The position numbers and the translations under genes were made by a program. The notes under the pieces are model-generated. The model made no database searches and had not been told where the DNA came from. It saw only the letters and a program-made list of their open reading frames with translations. A DNA stretch of 8,978 nucleotides from an uncultured Ruminococcus sp. (GTDB lineage: Bacteria; Bacillota; Clostridia; UBA1212; UBA1255), in contig CACZOW010000020.1 of NCBI GenBank assembly GCA_902782885.1, positions 1-8,978 on the forward strand, in the 5' to 3' direction. Below are positions 1 to 6,981 of this stretch, one piece after another. Every line of letters begins with the position of its first letter. The first letter of the stretch is position 1.

Positions 1-1
1 C

Positions 2-274
2 GATTATAACGAAGGGACAATATCCTTACGAAGTGAAACTCCGGACAACATGGCTGCCGGTCCTTCTTCGTACGGTATGACCGATACCATGGGCCGTATG
101 CACTCCGACGCTCAGTTCGCCGGTTCGTCCTCCGTGCCTGCGCACGTAGAGATGATGGGCCTTATCGGCATGGGCAATAACCCGATGGTCGGCGCTACCG
201 TGGCCGTGGCCGACGCGGTGGAAGAGGCAATGCGCGCCAAGAAGTTTGAGCGCGTCGTTCCGAAGGTAAAGTGA
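2..274 (+). CDS. Gene A: C-terminal part of an unrecognised protein (5' end outside window)
   Basis: The reading frame is open from the left edge of the window to a TGA at 272-274, giving the last 90 residues of a longer protein; the Met at 50 has no ribosome binding site and is probably internal. I do not recognise the family. The tail contains the motifs TDTMGRMHSDAQFAG, HVEMMGLIGMGNNPMVG and a small-residue helix TVAVADAVEEAM, then a basic end (RAKKFERVVPKVK). No signal peptide, membrane segment or cysteine is visible in this part. What supports it as a real gene is a second copy at 6803-6968, where six of seven differences are synonymous third-position changes, so the sequence has evolved under protein-level constraint. 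A hairpin terminator follows directly. Its last ~30 codons recur three times in the window and probably serve as the integration target of mobile elements. Confidence 0.75.
   Translation, partial: DYNEGTISLRSETPDNMAAGPSSYGMTDTMGRMHSDAQFAGSSSVPAHVEMMGLIGMGNNPMVGATVAVADAVEEAMRAKKFERVVPKVK
60..225 (+). repeat. Direct repeat: gene A 3' end, copy 1
   Basis: This 166-bp segment aligns gap-free with 6803-6968 with seven mismatches (about 96% identity). Six are synonymous in gene A and one changes Asp to Val (GAC/GTC near 213). Similarity ends abruptly at GTGGAAGA (225/6968). The last part is also shared with a third copy at 8302-8335. Confidence 0.9.
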
Positions 275-282
275 GTTTAAAT

Positions 283-336
283 AAAGCCTTTTTGGTCAAA
301 ATACTGCATTTTTGACAAATCGTATCAAAGGCTTTT
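283..336 (+). terminator. Two-tier hairpin terminator after gene A, probably bidirectional
   Basis: Outer stem AAAGCCTTT (283-291) pairs perfectly with AAAGGCTTT (327-335), and inside it GTCAAAA (295-301) pairs with TTTTGAC (310-316). On the plus strand the stem ends in TTTTC, 9 bp after the gene A stop. On the minus strand it is followed by ATTTAAA, so it could also stop the convergent A2M transcript. The stem is AT-rich, so strength is uncertain. Confidence 0.6.
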
Positions 337-370
337 CTGACGATCTGCTTTATTGATCGAATTATAATCA

Positions 371-420
371 GATGCACACATCATTTTGAGAAAATCAGGA
401 TGACGTGTGCATCTTTTTTT
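371..420 (+). terminator. Hairpin plus T-run just upstream of the recombinase start (copy 1)
   Basis: GATGCACAC (371-379) pairs with GTGTGCATC (405-413); after one A-C mismatch TCAT (381-384) pairs with ATGA (400-403). The loop is 15 nt and the hairpin is followed by seven T residues (414-420). The shape is that of an intrinsic terminator. It lies only a few bases before the SD (GGGAGG, 421-426) of the recombinase start, so it could be an attenuator that limits recombinase expression, or a block against read-through from gene A. The same element recurs at 7060-7107 with an unchanged loop. Confidence 0.6.
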
Positions 421-491
421 GGGAGGTCAATATGAAAAAGCTGCGTCTGGAAAGGACTAATAACGTGACGTTCAGGGAAGGTTGCGAGCGC
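372..491 (+). repeat. Direct repeat: hairpin plus recombinase start, copy 1
   Basis: This 120-bp stretch aligns gap-free with 7060-7179, about 86% identical by my hand count (17 mismatches). Only one mismatch falls in the hairpin; most are in the coding part. Similarity ends abruptly after the codons for GCER, marking a recombination boundary. Confidence 0.8.
432..491 (+). pseudogene. Tyrosine recombinase N-terminal fragment, copy 1
   Basis: ATG at 432 has a good SD (GGGAGG, 421-426, 5 nt away). The first 20 codons (MKKLRLERTNNVTFREGCER) match, without gaps, the start of the fragment at 7120, which continues into a recognisable N-terminal SAM-like (core-binding) domain of phage/ICE-type tyrosine recombinases. 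Here the similarity stops at about 491. The frame stays open to a stop at 623, but residues after 21 are unrelated and lie antisense to the 3' end of the A2M gene, overlapping its stop. No catalytic domain (R..HxxR..Y) is present. It is best read as the remnant of an integrase cut off when the neighbouring DNA was joined. Whether the short peptide is made is unknown. Confidence 0.6.
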
Positions 492-538
492 GAGGGCCTG
501 ACCGCATTCGGAGTCCCCGTCGTTCGTTGCCTGTTCAG

Positions 539-3500
539 TTATGCGTTGACGACTTTCCAGTTTCCCTTTTCGGAAATCGTCAGCTTCATCCTCTTCGATA
601 CGGCAAAGACGTCGCTCGAGTAGCTTCTTATAAAAGCGCTCTCGACCACAAAATCTCCGTCGACCGCGCCCCTTATCAGGTAGGAAAGCGTCAGACTGAA
701 TCCGTACTCCGGACATTCGGTGCGCTTCCGGTCGGTCCAGCCCTTTTTATGGACCTGGATCCAGCCGGACATTTCCTGGCCGGAGCGGTTGTAAACAGTT
801 CCCCAGCAATTGGTTCCCTCACTGTATGAGTAAGAGTATCCGCGGTCGCTCAGCGCGAGAAATCTTGCCCCTGACGGTATCAGGTCGTAGAGACTGAAGC
901 ATTCCGAAACGTGCGTTGACTTTCCGCTAATATTAAGCGTGACGAGGCAGGTGCCGTCGTTTTGCGGTTCGAGCGTTTTGGTTACCGTTACTCTGCCGCT
1001 TTCGCTTCTTCCCGCTAGCGCTTCTTCGGCGCTGCCCTTGTACGAAACGCCTATCGAAACGGTCTCGGGAATATCAAGCTCAAGCGAGTCAAATTCCTGC
1101 TTTGAGAGTGACACGTAATAAGATCTGCCGGTTTCGAGAACGACTGTCTCGCTCTTGCCGAGCACGGAGTAGGTGAATTCGGCGTTTTCTCCTTTTTCGG
1201 CAGGGAGGAAATACTTGAGATACGATGCGAGCGCGAGCTGCGGCGATTCGTTGTCGCTCCGGTTGCCGATCAGCCACAGCGCCAGTTTTGACGCATCGGG
1301 CCGGTCAATTCTTGACGCACAGAGCAGCGCGAGAGACGTGAGCCGAATATTTGTGTCAATATCGGCATTGCCGAATCTCAACGTTCCGAATTCCGCGTCT
1401 TCGACAGCGCAGGATTCATAAACCAGTGAATAAACGTCGTGTGCCGCAGGATAATCTCCGCACGCCGCGAACGCAAAGGCAAGGATCAGTTTGGCTTCGT
1501 CAGACCAGCCTCCGGCGCGCAAAGCGATCGAGCAGAGCGTGTCGAGCACCGGTTCGCCGGATGCCGCGAGGATAGCCAGATAGGAGCAAAGCTGTTCGGG
1601 CGTGTATTTATTGTTTGACGACAGCGCCGAGTAGGCGACGCTCACCGTGCGGGCAGAGAGATTTGTCCCGATCGGCAGACCGAGCGAGATTATCTCGGCT
1701 GTGAGCAGCGCGTCACCCTCTCCGTACGGGAAGAAGGAGAAGAGACCGGATCTGAAGTTGTTGCCGGTGAGCAGCGAGATCAGTTCCTCGCGCAGTTCGG
1801 TTCCGTCTTCTCCGTATAATGTTTCCGCTGCCGAAGACGACGTCCACAGCGCGGCGTATTCGTCACTTCTGCCGCTGTGCCTGTTGAAGGACAACGCTCC
1901 GATCACCCTTTCGTACAGGTCGAAAGAAGCCGTGCGGTTCGAGAAAACGATCCGGACCGGATAGTATACCGGGTCAATAGTTTTGAGCTCGTCGGGAGTG
2001 ACCGTCCGGCTGATATCGGCGGCAACCGCCGTTGTCAGCACGTCGAAAGTCTCGGTCAGAGCGTCGCGGTTGTCCCCGCATTCGGCGTAAACGGTCACGG
2101 AATATCTCCCGGGGTCGTTGGTATTAAACTTGAGCCAGCATCGTTCCTTCGAGTCGGCGGAAGCGGTGACGGTGGCAAGCGTGTTCCCGACGGAGTCTGC
2201 GAAAACCGCCGTGTATTTGACGATTCCTTCCGCCTCGCTTCCGTAAGCTCTTGCGCTTAAGGATATCGTATCGCCGACGATATATTTGTCGCAGATCCCG
2301 AGATTGATGAAGAAGGGAAGTGTGCAGACAACGTCGGATACCGCGGCTCCGGTCCTGATATTACCGACGGCCGATCCGGCGCCGGACACTGCCAGGGCGG
2401 TTATTCTCCAGGAGGTGATATTGTCGGGAACGGTAAAGACGAGTGTGCCGGTCCCTTCGCTGTCGAGCTCGATCAGCGCGAACTCGGGATTGTCCGCGAA
2501 ATATTTTCTGACGGTGTAGTTATTGACGTCAACTGCGTTATCACCGTCGTAATACGACGCGTTATCTGCCTCCGGCTGTTCTGCTCCTCCGTAGGAGAAG
2601 GAAGATCTGCTGTTCAGACTGCCGTTGTAGACTGCCGCAGGGACGAATCGCCGGTTAAGCAGGACAGAGGGAGCACTGCCGCCGTCGTAGATCCAGTAAT
2701 AATAATCGTCGTAATAATACCCGTAGTAAGTGTTAACGGCGCGTATTACCGACGAACTTCTGAAGAACGCGGAGGGATCGGCTTTCTGATCTCCGAGCGC
2801 AAAGCAGGCTTCATCAACTATGCTGACAACGGCATATCCCCCCGATGCGCCGGGCACCTTCACGGTGACTGATGCGCGATCTCCCGGACGGTACTGTGCC
2901 GCCGAGGTCGTGATCTCCGGCGAAAGCGCCGCGCGGTCATAATCGTACGTGAGTTTTTCGGCGAGCGTTGAATACGCAGCGGAAGATCTGTCGAAAGTGA
3001 CGGCATATACCGTACCGGCGGCGATCATGTCGTCGGTATAATTGAACTCGTACGATTCGGCGCAAACGCAGCCGGCAATGCCGTTGGCAGTGACGATGAA
3101 GAGCGATTTTGTCCCCGGCTCCGCCAGCGTCAGCGAGGCGGCAACGCGGTCTCCGACGGCGAAGGCTTCCGCATTCAGCGATATCTGTTCATGCAGTATC
3201 GTTTCACGCGAATTGCGGTAATATCTGTTGCTGCCTTTCGTGGCGTTGCCCCAATATTCATAGTCACCGCCCGTCGAATCATCGTGAAAAACTATTTTAT
3301 AATAATACCATCCCTCAAATCCGGATACTTCGATGAGCGGGAAGGCAATCTCTCCGTTGACGAACGACTTTTCACCGCTCTCAACGGTACTTTCAAATGT
3401 GCTGCATTCGTAATACGTGCGCTTGCGGTTGGTATAGCTGTCGTATTCGGTTTTCTGCGTCCTGATAACGGTGACTTTTACCAGTGAATATTTGACGGTC

Positions 3501-5818
3501 TTGTTCAGCGGTTCGCCGTTGGTATTGTCCGGAAAAGCCGGCCACTGCAGATCGGCTGCTGTCTGAAGCTTTGAAAAGTCACGCATCCGGGCGGTGATCC
3601 GGAACGAATTTTCGTCGCTCATAGTGCTGACCGAGTAGTCCGAATTGAAATAAATGGTGCCGGAATTCACGACAAGCCGCTGAGTCTCGTATCCCACGAG
3701 TTCCGCGGTGGCGTATAACGTAACGGGATTGGTGCCGTTTGTTTCACTCGCCGTCAGGGTGCGGGTCGTGAAGGTCGCCGTTGCTTTGCCGTTTTTGTCG
3801 GTCGTGACGTTCTTGCCGTCGCCGAAATAGTTCAGACGGCAGTAAAACTCGAGGCCCTCGACCGGAGTTCCGTCGAAGAACGAGGCCGTTATCGTGACTT
3901 TGACTTTGTCACCGCGGCGGTAATACAGGCGGTCAAATGATATTGACGCCGTGTACTGCGGTTTTGTCTCTTCGGTGATCCTAAACCCTTTGCCCGCAAC
4001 GATACGGCCGGAATCGTCGGTCAATTTTAACGTATAATAGTTCGCCGACGTGCCGGTATACGTCAGACTTCCTTTGAAGAAGCCCTGCTCGTTGACTTCG
4101 ATCCTCGTTTTGAGGTTCGACATACCCGTCTCGAGCCAGAGATGATCGGGGAGGCTGCCGCTGAAACTGGGCGAAAGGAAACCGAAGAAATTGACCGTGT
4201 CGTCGGAGAAATACACTTCTCTGTCCGTGTAAACGTATTTCATCATATAATCGTTGACGTCGGTCGCGGCAAGCTGCGCACAGACGACCAGTGAGTCGTC
4301 TCCCGATTCGACGAGGACCACGGCGGAATTGCTGCCCCCGTTTTCGAACGCGGCGAAGCCGTCGCGTTCGGTCACAAGGCTTACGGTCTTAACGTCCGGG
4401 TCCGCGGCCCAGCCGTTGGTTCTGTTGATAAGAGCTGCCGTTAACCGGGCGTCCGATACCGGGCCGGAGCCGTCCCGGTTGAGCCATAATATGCCGGATC
4501 CGTCGGACGAAACGGTATAAGCGCGGAGTGTCGATATCTGCAGCGGGACCGAGATCTCGGCTTTTTTGAGTTTCCCGAACGAATCGTACGCGCTCGCTTT
4601 GAAAACCGCCAGATAGGTCCCGGAGGGAAGTCCCGTTCCGAAGTCAACCGTTCTGAGATATGCCCGTTCGGCGTACGTATTGAAAGAACCGACGTGCTTC
4701 AGTTTTGACAGATCAAACGAGGCGTTTCCGCTGCCCGCGTGCTTTTCGGATTCAATAATAGCTGAAGCGGCATCGTCCGCCGAACTGAATGCATAAAGAT
4801 CGCAGCTGACGTTGATGTCGGCGACCGGTTTTACGTTATAGGCGTCGAGACGCAGCTTGATATACGCGTTGTCGCCGGGCGAAAAGACGCTTTCTCCGGA
4901 AGACTCAGAGTAAATATCGAAACTCAGGTATGAATAACCGGTTCCGGATAGCGCAGTCTCGGCTTCGCGGGTTACCGTACGGAATTTTGAGACCGCTTCT
5001 TCGCCGAGCGTATTTCCGGACTGACCGGTGACGTCCGCGCTGACGGTCAACGTATATACCGTGTCGTATGCGAGTTTTTTGTCGGGAAGGAAAAGAACGG
5101 TCCTGCCGTCGGGATAAAGGCTGTAGCTGCCCTTAACGTCGGGGGAGAGGGTGAACGGCTTTCCTTCTAACTTTACCGCTTCGGTGAACGTTACTTCGAT
5201 CCCGGTGTCAACGGGCACGTTAAGGCCGAGATCTCCCGGGAAAACGCTCTTTACGGCAAAAAACGATTCGGTCTGAAACGCAAAGGAGGCAACGGGGTTT
5301 TCCGGATCGCCCAGCGCCAGTCTGTAGACACTTCCCGGGGCAAGAGTTCCGTTTGCGGGTTGAATTTTAAACGTTTTTGAATCAAGTTTCGTTATGGATG
5401 CCGTGAATTCGGGCGTGACCGAAAGGAATTCGGCAACTGTTTCCGCGTCGGTATCGCCCTCGGTCTCCAGTATGAAACAGCCGTCGACAGGAATTGTTTT
5501 TCCGGGACCGCCGTTGGCAGTGATGCTGACCGTCTTCAGTTCCGGAGGCAGCGCGGGATTCTGTCCGGAGTATTTTCCGCCGGAAAACGCGATCGGCGAC
5601 ACGGGGGTGTCGGTGGTCTTAGTTTTACGGTTGTTGAGAATGATCCCCAACGGGATCGCGCTGACGAGAATTACCGCCGCAAGCGCCGCGGCTATCACCC
5701 GTCTGTATTTTAGCTTTTTTCCTTTTTCGGGAGTGCAGTCAGCCGCTTCTCCGATCATTTTTTCTGAAATTCCGCTCATTGCCCGGCTCAGGCGGTCGCC
5801 GTTGTTCTTTTCACTCAT
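539..5818 (-). CDS. Membrane-anchored alpha-2-macroglobulin-like protein with sigma-partner N-terminus, no thioester
   Basis: A 1759-residue protein. Residues 1-40 are cytoplasmic and basic, with SGISEKMIGEA at 15-25 resembling the N-termini of clostridial membrane proteins encoded beside ECF sigma factors. A single transmembrane helix follows at about 41-61, with no lipobox. Outside the cell come two Big_5-like Ig domains (about 95-185 and 190-282), then macroglobulin domains, including VYTDREVYFSDDTVNFFGF (529-547) and FDRLYYRRGDKVKV (628-641). The A2M family core is clear: GGYAVVSIVDEACFAL (993-1008), a Tyr/Gly-rich linker (1031-1047), and LVFTVPDNITSWRITALAV (1126-1144). An alpha-alpha toroid (about 1300-1540) matches the thioester domain in position but lacks the CxEQ thioester motif; the region reads SGRSDEYAALW. 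A C-terminal macroglobulin-like domain ends the protein. Its ATG overlaps the sigma factor stop (ATGA), indicating translational coupling. Family knowledge suggests envelope defence or protease sensing. Control of the sigma factor is my inference. Confidence 0.85.
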   Translation of the reverse strand: MSEKNNGDRLSRAMSGISEKMIGEAADCTPEKGKKLKYRRVIAAALAAVILVSAIPLGIILNNRKTKTTDTPVSPIAFSGGKYSGQNPALPPELKTVSITANGGPGKTIPVDGCFILETEGDTDAETVAEFLSVTPEFTASITKLDSKTFKIQPANGTLAPGSVYRLALGDPENPVASFAFQTESFFAVKSVFPGDLGLNVPVDTGIEVTFTEAVKLEGKPFTLSPDVKGSYSLYPDGRTVLFLPDKKLAYDTVYTLTVSADVTGQSGNTLGEEAVSKFRTVTREAETALSGTGYSYLSFDIYSESSGESVFSPGDNAYIKLRLDAYNVKPVADINVSCDLYAFSSADDAASAIIESEKHAGSGNASFDLSKLKHVGSFNTYAERAYLRTVDFGTGLPSGTYLAVFKASAYDSFGKLKKAEISVPLQISTLRAYTVSSDGSGILWLNRDGSGPVSDARLTAALINRTNGWAADPDVKTVSLVTERDGFAAFENGGSNSAVVLVESGDDSLVVCAQLAATDVNDYMMKYVYTDREVYFSDDTVNFFGFLSPSFSGSLPDHLWLETGMSNLKTRIEVNEQGFFKGSLTYTGTSANYYTLKLTDDSGRIVAGKGFRITEETKPQYTASISFDRLYYRRGDKVKVTITASFFDGTPVEGLEFYCRLNYFGDGKNVTTDKNGKATATFTTRTLTASETNGTNPVTLYATAELVGYETQRLVVNSGTIYFNSDYSVSTMSDENSFRITARMRDFSKLQTAADLQWPAFPDNTNGEPLNKTVKYSLVKVTVIRTQKTEYDSYTNRKRTYYECSTFESTVESGEKSFVNGEIAFPLIEVSGFEGWYYYKIVFHDDSTGGDYEYWGNATKGSNRYYRNSRETILHEQISLNAEAFAVGDRVAASLTLAEPGTKSLFIVTANGIAGCVCAESYEFNYTDDMIAAGTVYAVTFDRSSAAYSTLAEKLTYDYDRAALSPEITTSAAQYRPGDRASVTVKVPGASGGYAVVSIVDEACFALGDQKADPSAFFRSSSVIRAVNTYYGYYYDDYYYWIYDGGSAPSVLLNRRFVPAAVYNGSLNSRSSFSYGGAEQPEADNASYYDGDNAVDVNNYTVRKYFADNPEFALIELDSEGTGTLVFTVPDNITSWRITALAVSGAGSAVGNIRTGAAVSDVVCTLPFFINLGICDKYIVGDTISLSARAYGSEAEGIVKYTAVFADSVGNTLATVTASADSKERCWLKFNTNDPGRYSVTVYAECGDNRDALTETFDVLTTAVAADISRTVTPDELKTIDPVYYPVRIVFSNRTASFDLYERVIGALSFNRHSGRSDEYAALWTSSSAAETLYGEDGTELREELISLLTGNNFRSGLFSFFPYGEGDALLTAEIISLGLPIGTNLSARTVSVAYSALSSNNKYTPEQLCSYLAILAASGEPVLDTLCSIALRAGGWSDEAKLILAFAFAACGDYPAAHDVYSLVYESCAVEDAEFGTLRFGNADIDTNIRLTSLALLCASRIDRPDASKLALWLIGNRSDNESPQLALASYLKYFLPAEKGENAEFTYSVLGKSETVVLETGRSYYVSLSKQEFDSLELDIPETVSIGVSYKGSAEEALAGRSESGRVTVTKTLEPQNDGTCLVTLNISGKSTHVSECFSLYDLIPSGARFLALSDRGYSYSYSEGTNCWGTVYNRSGQEMSGWIQVHKKGWTDRKRTECPEYGFSLTLSYLIRGAVDGDFVVESAFIRSYSSDVFAVSKRMKLTISEKGNWKVVNA

Positions 5819-6384
5819 AATTCGTACCCCTCTTTTAGCAGATGATCGCGCAGCCTTTTCCGGCTTCGGTGTAAGCTTGCTTTTACGGCGGACAACGTCA
5901 TTCCGGTCCGTTCCGAGATCTTCTCAACCGGTTCTTCTTCGAAATAGCGCATTACGAAAATGATCCTGGCCTTTTTCGGGACCGACAGAAGGAACTTCTC
6001 GATCGACTTTGTGAGCATTCCGTCGTCGATCTCGTCCGGAATTGCCCGTCCGGCCAAGCACTCGTCGAGTTCCTCGACCGTCGCCGATCGTTTCGCGGCG
6101 TTCAGGTACCTGATCCGCTCGAGCGCGAGGTTCCGTGCCACTCCGGCCCCGTATGCCGAAATACTTACGGGTTTCTGCGGCGGGATCCGGTTCCAGAGCG
6201 CGAGATACGTGTCGTTTACTACCTCTTCGGAAGTCATTTCGTCAGACGTGATGTTGTAGGCGATCCTTCGGAAGAGCTGCCCGTACTTTTCTGCCGTAAG
6301 CTCAAGCGCCCGCTCGTCGCGCGCGAAAAACAGTTCCAGAATTGTCTGGTCTGTATTCAGTTTCTCTCGGTCTGATTGTTTCAT
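5815..6384 (-). CDS. ECF-type sigma-70 family RNA polymerase sigma factor
   Basis: A 189-residue protein. Region 2 spans about 20-97, with YGQLFRRIAYNITSDEMTSE and ALWNRIPPQ; the segment around VARNLALERIRYLNAAKR fits the region 2.3-2.4 helix that melts and reads the -10 element. Region 4 spans about 127-180: VPKKARIIFVMRYFEEEPVEKISERTGMTLSAVKASLHRSRKRLRDHL, a helix-turn-helix for the -35 element. Regions 1 and 3 are absent, as usual for ECF factors. I chose the Met at 6384 over the Met at 6411: the inner start has GGAG 6 nt upstream, while the outer one has no ribosome binding site. The stop codon overlaps the start of the A2M-like gene by 4 bp, so the two are co-translated. The A2M-like protein is the likely membrane partner controlling this factor. 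Neither its promoter recognition sequence nor its regulon can be read from this window. Confidence 0.92.
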   Translation of the reverse strand: MKQSDREKLNTDQTILELFFARDERALELTAEKYGQLFRRIAYNITSDEMTSEEVVNDTYLALWNRIPPQKPVSISAYGAGVARNLALERIRYLNAAKRSATVEELDECLAGRAIPDEIDDGMLTKSIEKFLLSVPKKARIIFVMRYFEEEPVEKISERTGMTLSAVKASLHRSRKRLRDHLLKEGYEL

Positions 6385-6505
6385 TCCCGTCTCCGTGAAA
6401 GCTGCTTTCATTGAATATGTTGCATTTTTAATGCGTTCGGTTGCGCTTCGGACAAATTTTTTTCAGGAGCATGCAGCTCCGCCTGCCAGAGTATGTTCCG
6501 GACAG

Positions 6506-6534
6506 ATTATAACACAAAAGGCGACGGAGGCCAA
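6506..6534 (-). promoter_or_regulatory. Sigma-A-like promoter of the sigma/A2M operon
   Basis: On the minus strand TTGGCC (6534-6529) and TATAAT (6511-6506) are separated by 17 nt. The -10 is a perfect consensus and the -35 matches in its first three positions. The start of transcription would be near 6499, giving a leader of about 115 nt before the ATG at 6384. The leader contains a small GGAGC/GCTCC stem (6466-6480 region). This suggests housekeeping transcription of the operon rather than pure autoregulation. Confidence 0.55.
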
Positions 6535-6576
6535 ATGCACAGACTATTTTAACAGACTTATTTTGTTTGTTCTAAG

Positions 6577-6607
6577 GACGACAAATACTATCTATTTGTA
6601 GGGCGTC
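6577..6607. promoter_or_regulatory. Inverted repeat upstream of the sigma/A2M promoter, candidate operator
   Basis: ACAAATA (6581-6587) and TATTTGT (6593-6599) are perfect 7-bp arms around CTATC. Flanking GACG (6577-6580) and CGTC (6604-6607) extend the symmetry, with a 4-nt offset on one side. It lies about 45 bp upstream of the -35 element (minus-strand direction), so it could bind a dimeric regulator. It could equally be a vestige of the element junction. Confidence 0.4.
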
Positions 6608-6720
6608 AGTGTCTAGACGTTGCCGATTATTTTAATTATGACATGTGACCTGAAGCGTATTAGTATCGCTACGAAAAAACTTCGTTTCGCCCGTGTACGA
6701 ACTCAAGAAAACATGACATA

Positions 6721-6791
6721 ATGTGTGCATCCATTCTTAAAACGATGGGTGCATTCTTTATAATTGAATAAAGCAGACAAGTCAAAAAAGC
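6721..6791 (-). repeat. Partial inverted copy of the gene A downstream region and hairpin
   Basis: Read on the minus strand, this segment resembles 331-392. GCTTTTTTGAC (6791-6781) matches GCTTTTCTGAC at 331-341; TCTGCTTTATT (6777-6767) is identical to 344-354; AATTATAA (6765-6758) is identical to 360-367; then GAATGCACCCATC resembles the first hairpin arm at 371-383. The following GATGCACACATT is a second arm-like motif. Matches are in the same order with small gaps, so this is a diverged inverted copy rather than chance. It abuts the second gene A copy within ~12 bp. Confidence 0.6.
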
Positions 6792-6802
6792 ATACAAAAT
6801 GC

Positions 6803-6968
6803 GTCCTTCTTCGTACGGTATGACCGATACGATGGGCCGTATGCACTCTGACGCTCAGTTCGCCGGTTCCTCCTCCGTGCCTGCGCACGTAGAGATGATG
6901 GGCCTGATCGGCATGGGCAATAACCCGATGGTCGGCGCTACCGTTGCCGTCGCCGTCGCGGTGGAAGA
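6803..6968 (+). repeat. Direct repeat: gene A 3' end, copy 2
   Basis: Partner of 60-225: 166 bp in both, gap-free, seven mismatches. The left boundary follows a diverged inverted repeat; the right boundary is at GTGGAAGA. Confidence 0.9.
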
Positions 6969-6981
6969 AAGCTTCAAATAA
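6803..6981 (+). pseudogene. Gene A 3'-end fragment, copy 2 (orphan)
   Basis: From 6803 to 6968 this repeats gene A 60-225 in the same frame at about 96% identity, then diverges to ESFK and a TAA at 6979-6981, so it lacks gene A's basic tail. An ATG at 6799 opens the frame, but the bases before it contain no ribosome binding site and upstream is an inverted repeat rather than the rest of gene A. It is therefore a displaced 3' fragment, not a working gene. Six of seven differences from copy 1 are silent, so the fragment came from a functional gene A homologue rather than decaying in place for long. Confidence 0.8.

Larger units (their letters stand above)
6385..6802. other. 418-bp intergenic region without a gene
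   Basis: I see no credible coding sequence here. It holds the minus-strand leader and promoter of the sigma/A2M operon (to 6534), an AT-rich inverted repeat at 6577-6607, a stretch with no recognised feature (6608-6720, apart from ATGACATGTG at 6638-6647, which also occurs in the hairpin at 7088-7097), and a degraded inverted copy of the gene A downstream region (6721-6791). Base composition becomes AT-rich around 6540-6600, as expected of a promoter or junction zone. Confidence 0.6.

Noticed and set aside
50..274. Gene A as a bacterial microcompartment shell protein, because of the small-residue helix after 'MMGLIGMG'
   Set aside because: The resemblance is superficial: the BMC signature order and lysine-rich pattern are absent and no microcompartment genes are nearby.
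371..413. Integron attC site
   Set aside because: The hairpin lacks the conserved GTTRRRY core pairs and the recombinase fragment resembles phage/ICE integrases rather than IntI; the T-run points to a terminator.
5630..5818. Lipoprotein signal on the A2M protein, as in many bacterial A2Ms
   Set aside because: No lipobox cysteine follows the hydrophobic helix (VSAIPLGIILNNRK); with a 40-residue basic cytoplasmic lead it is an uncleaved anchor.
6384..6411. Earlier ATG (6411) as start of the sigma factor, adding nine residues
   Set aside because: The bases before it contain no ribosome binding site, whereas the Met at 6384 has GGAG at a suitable distance.
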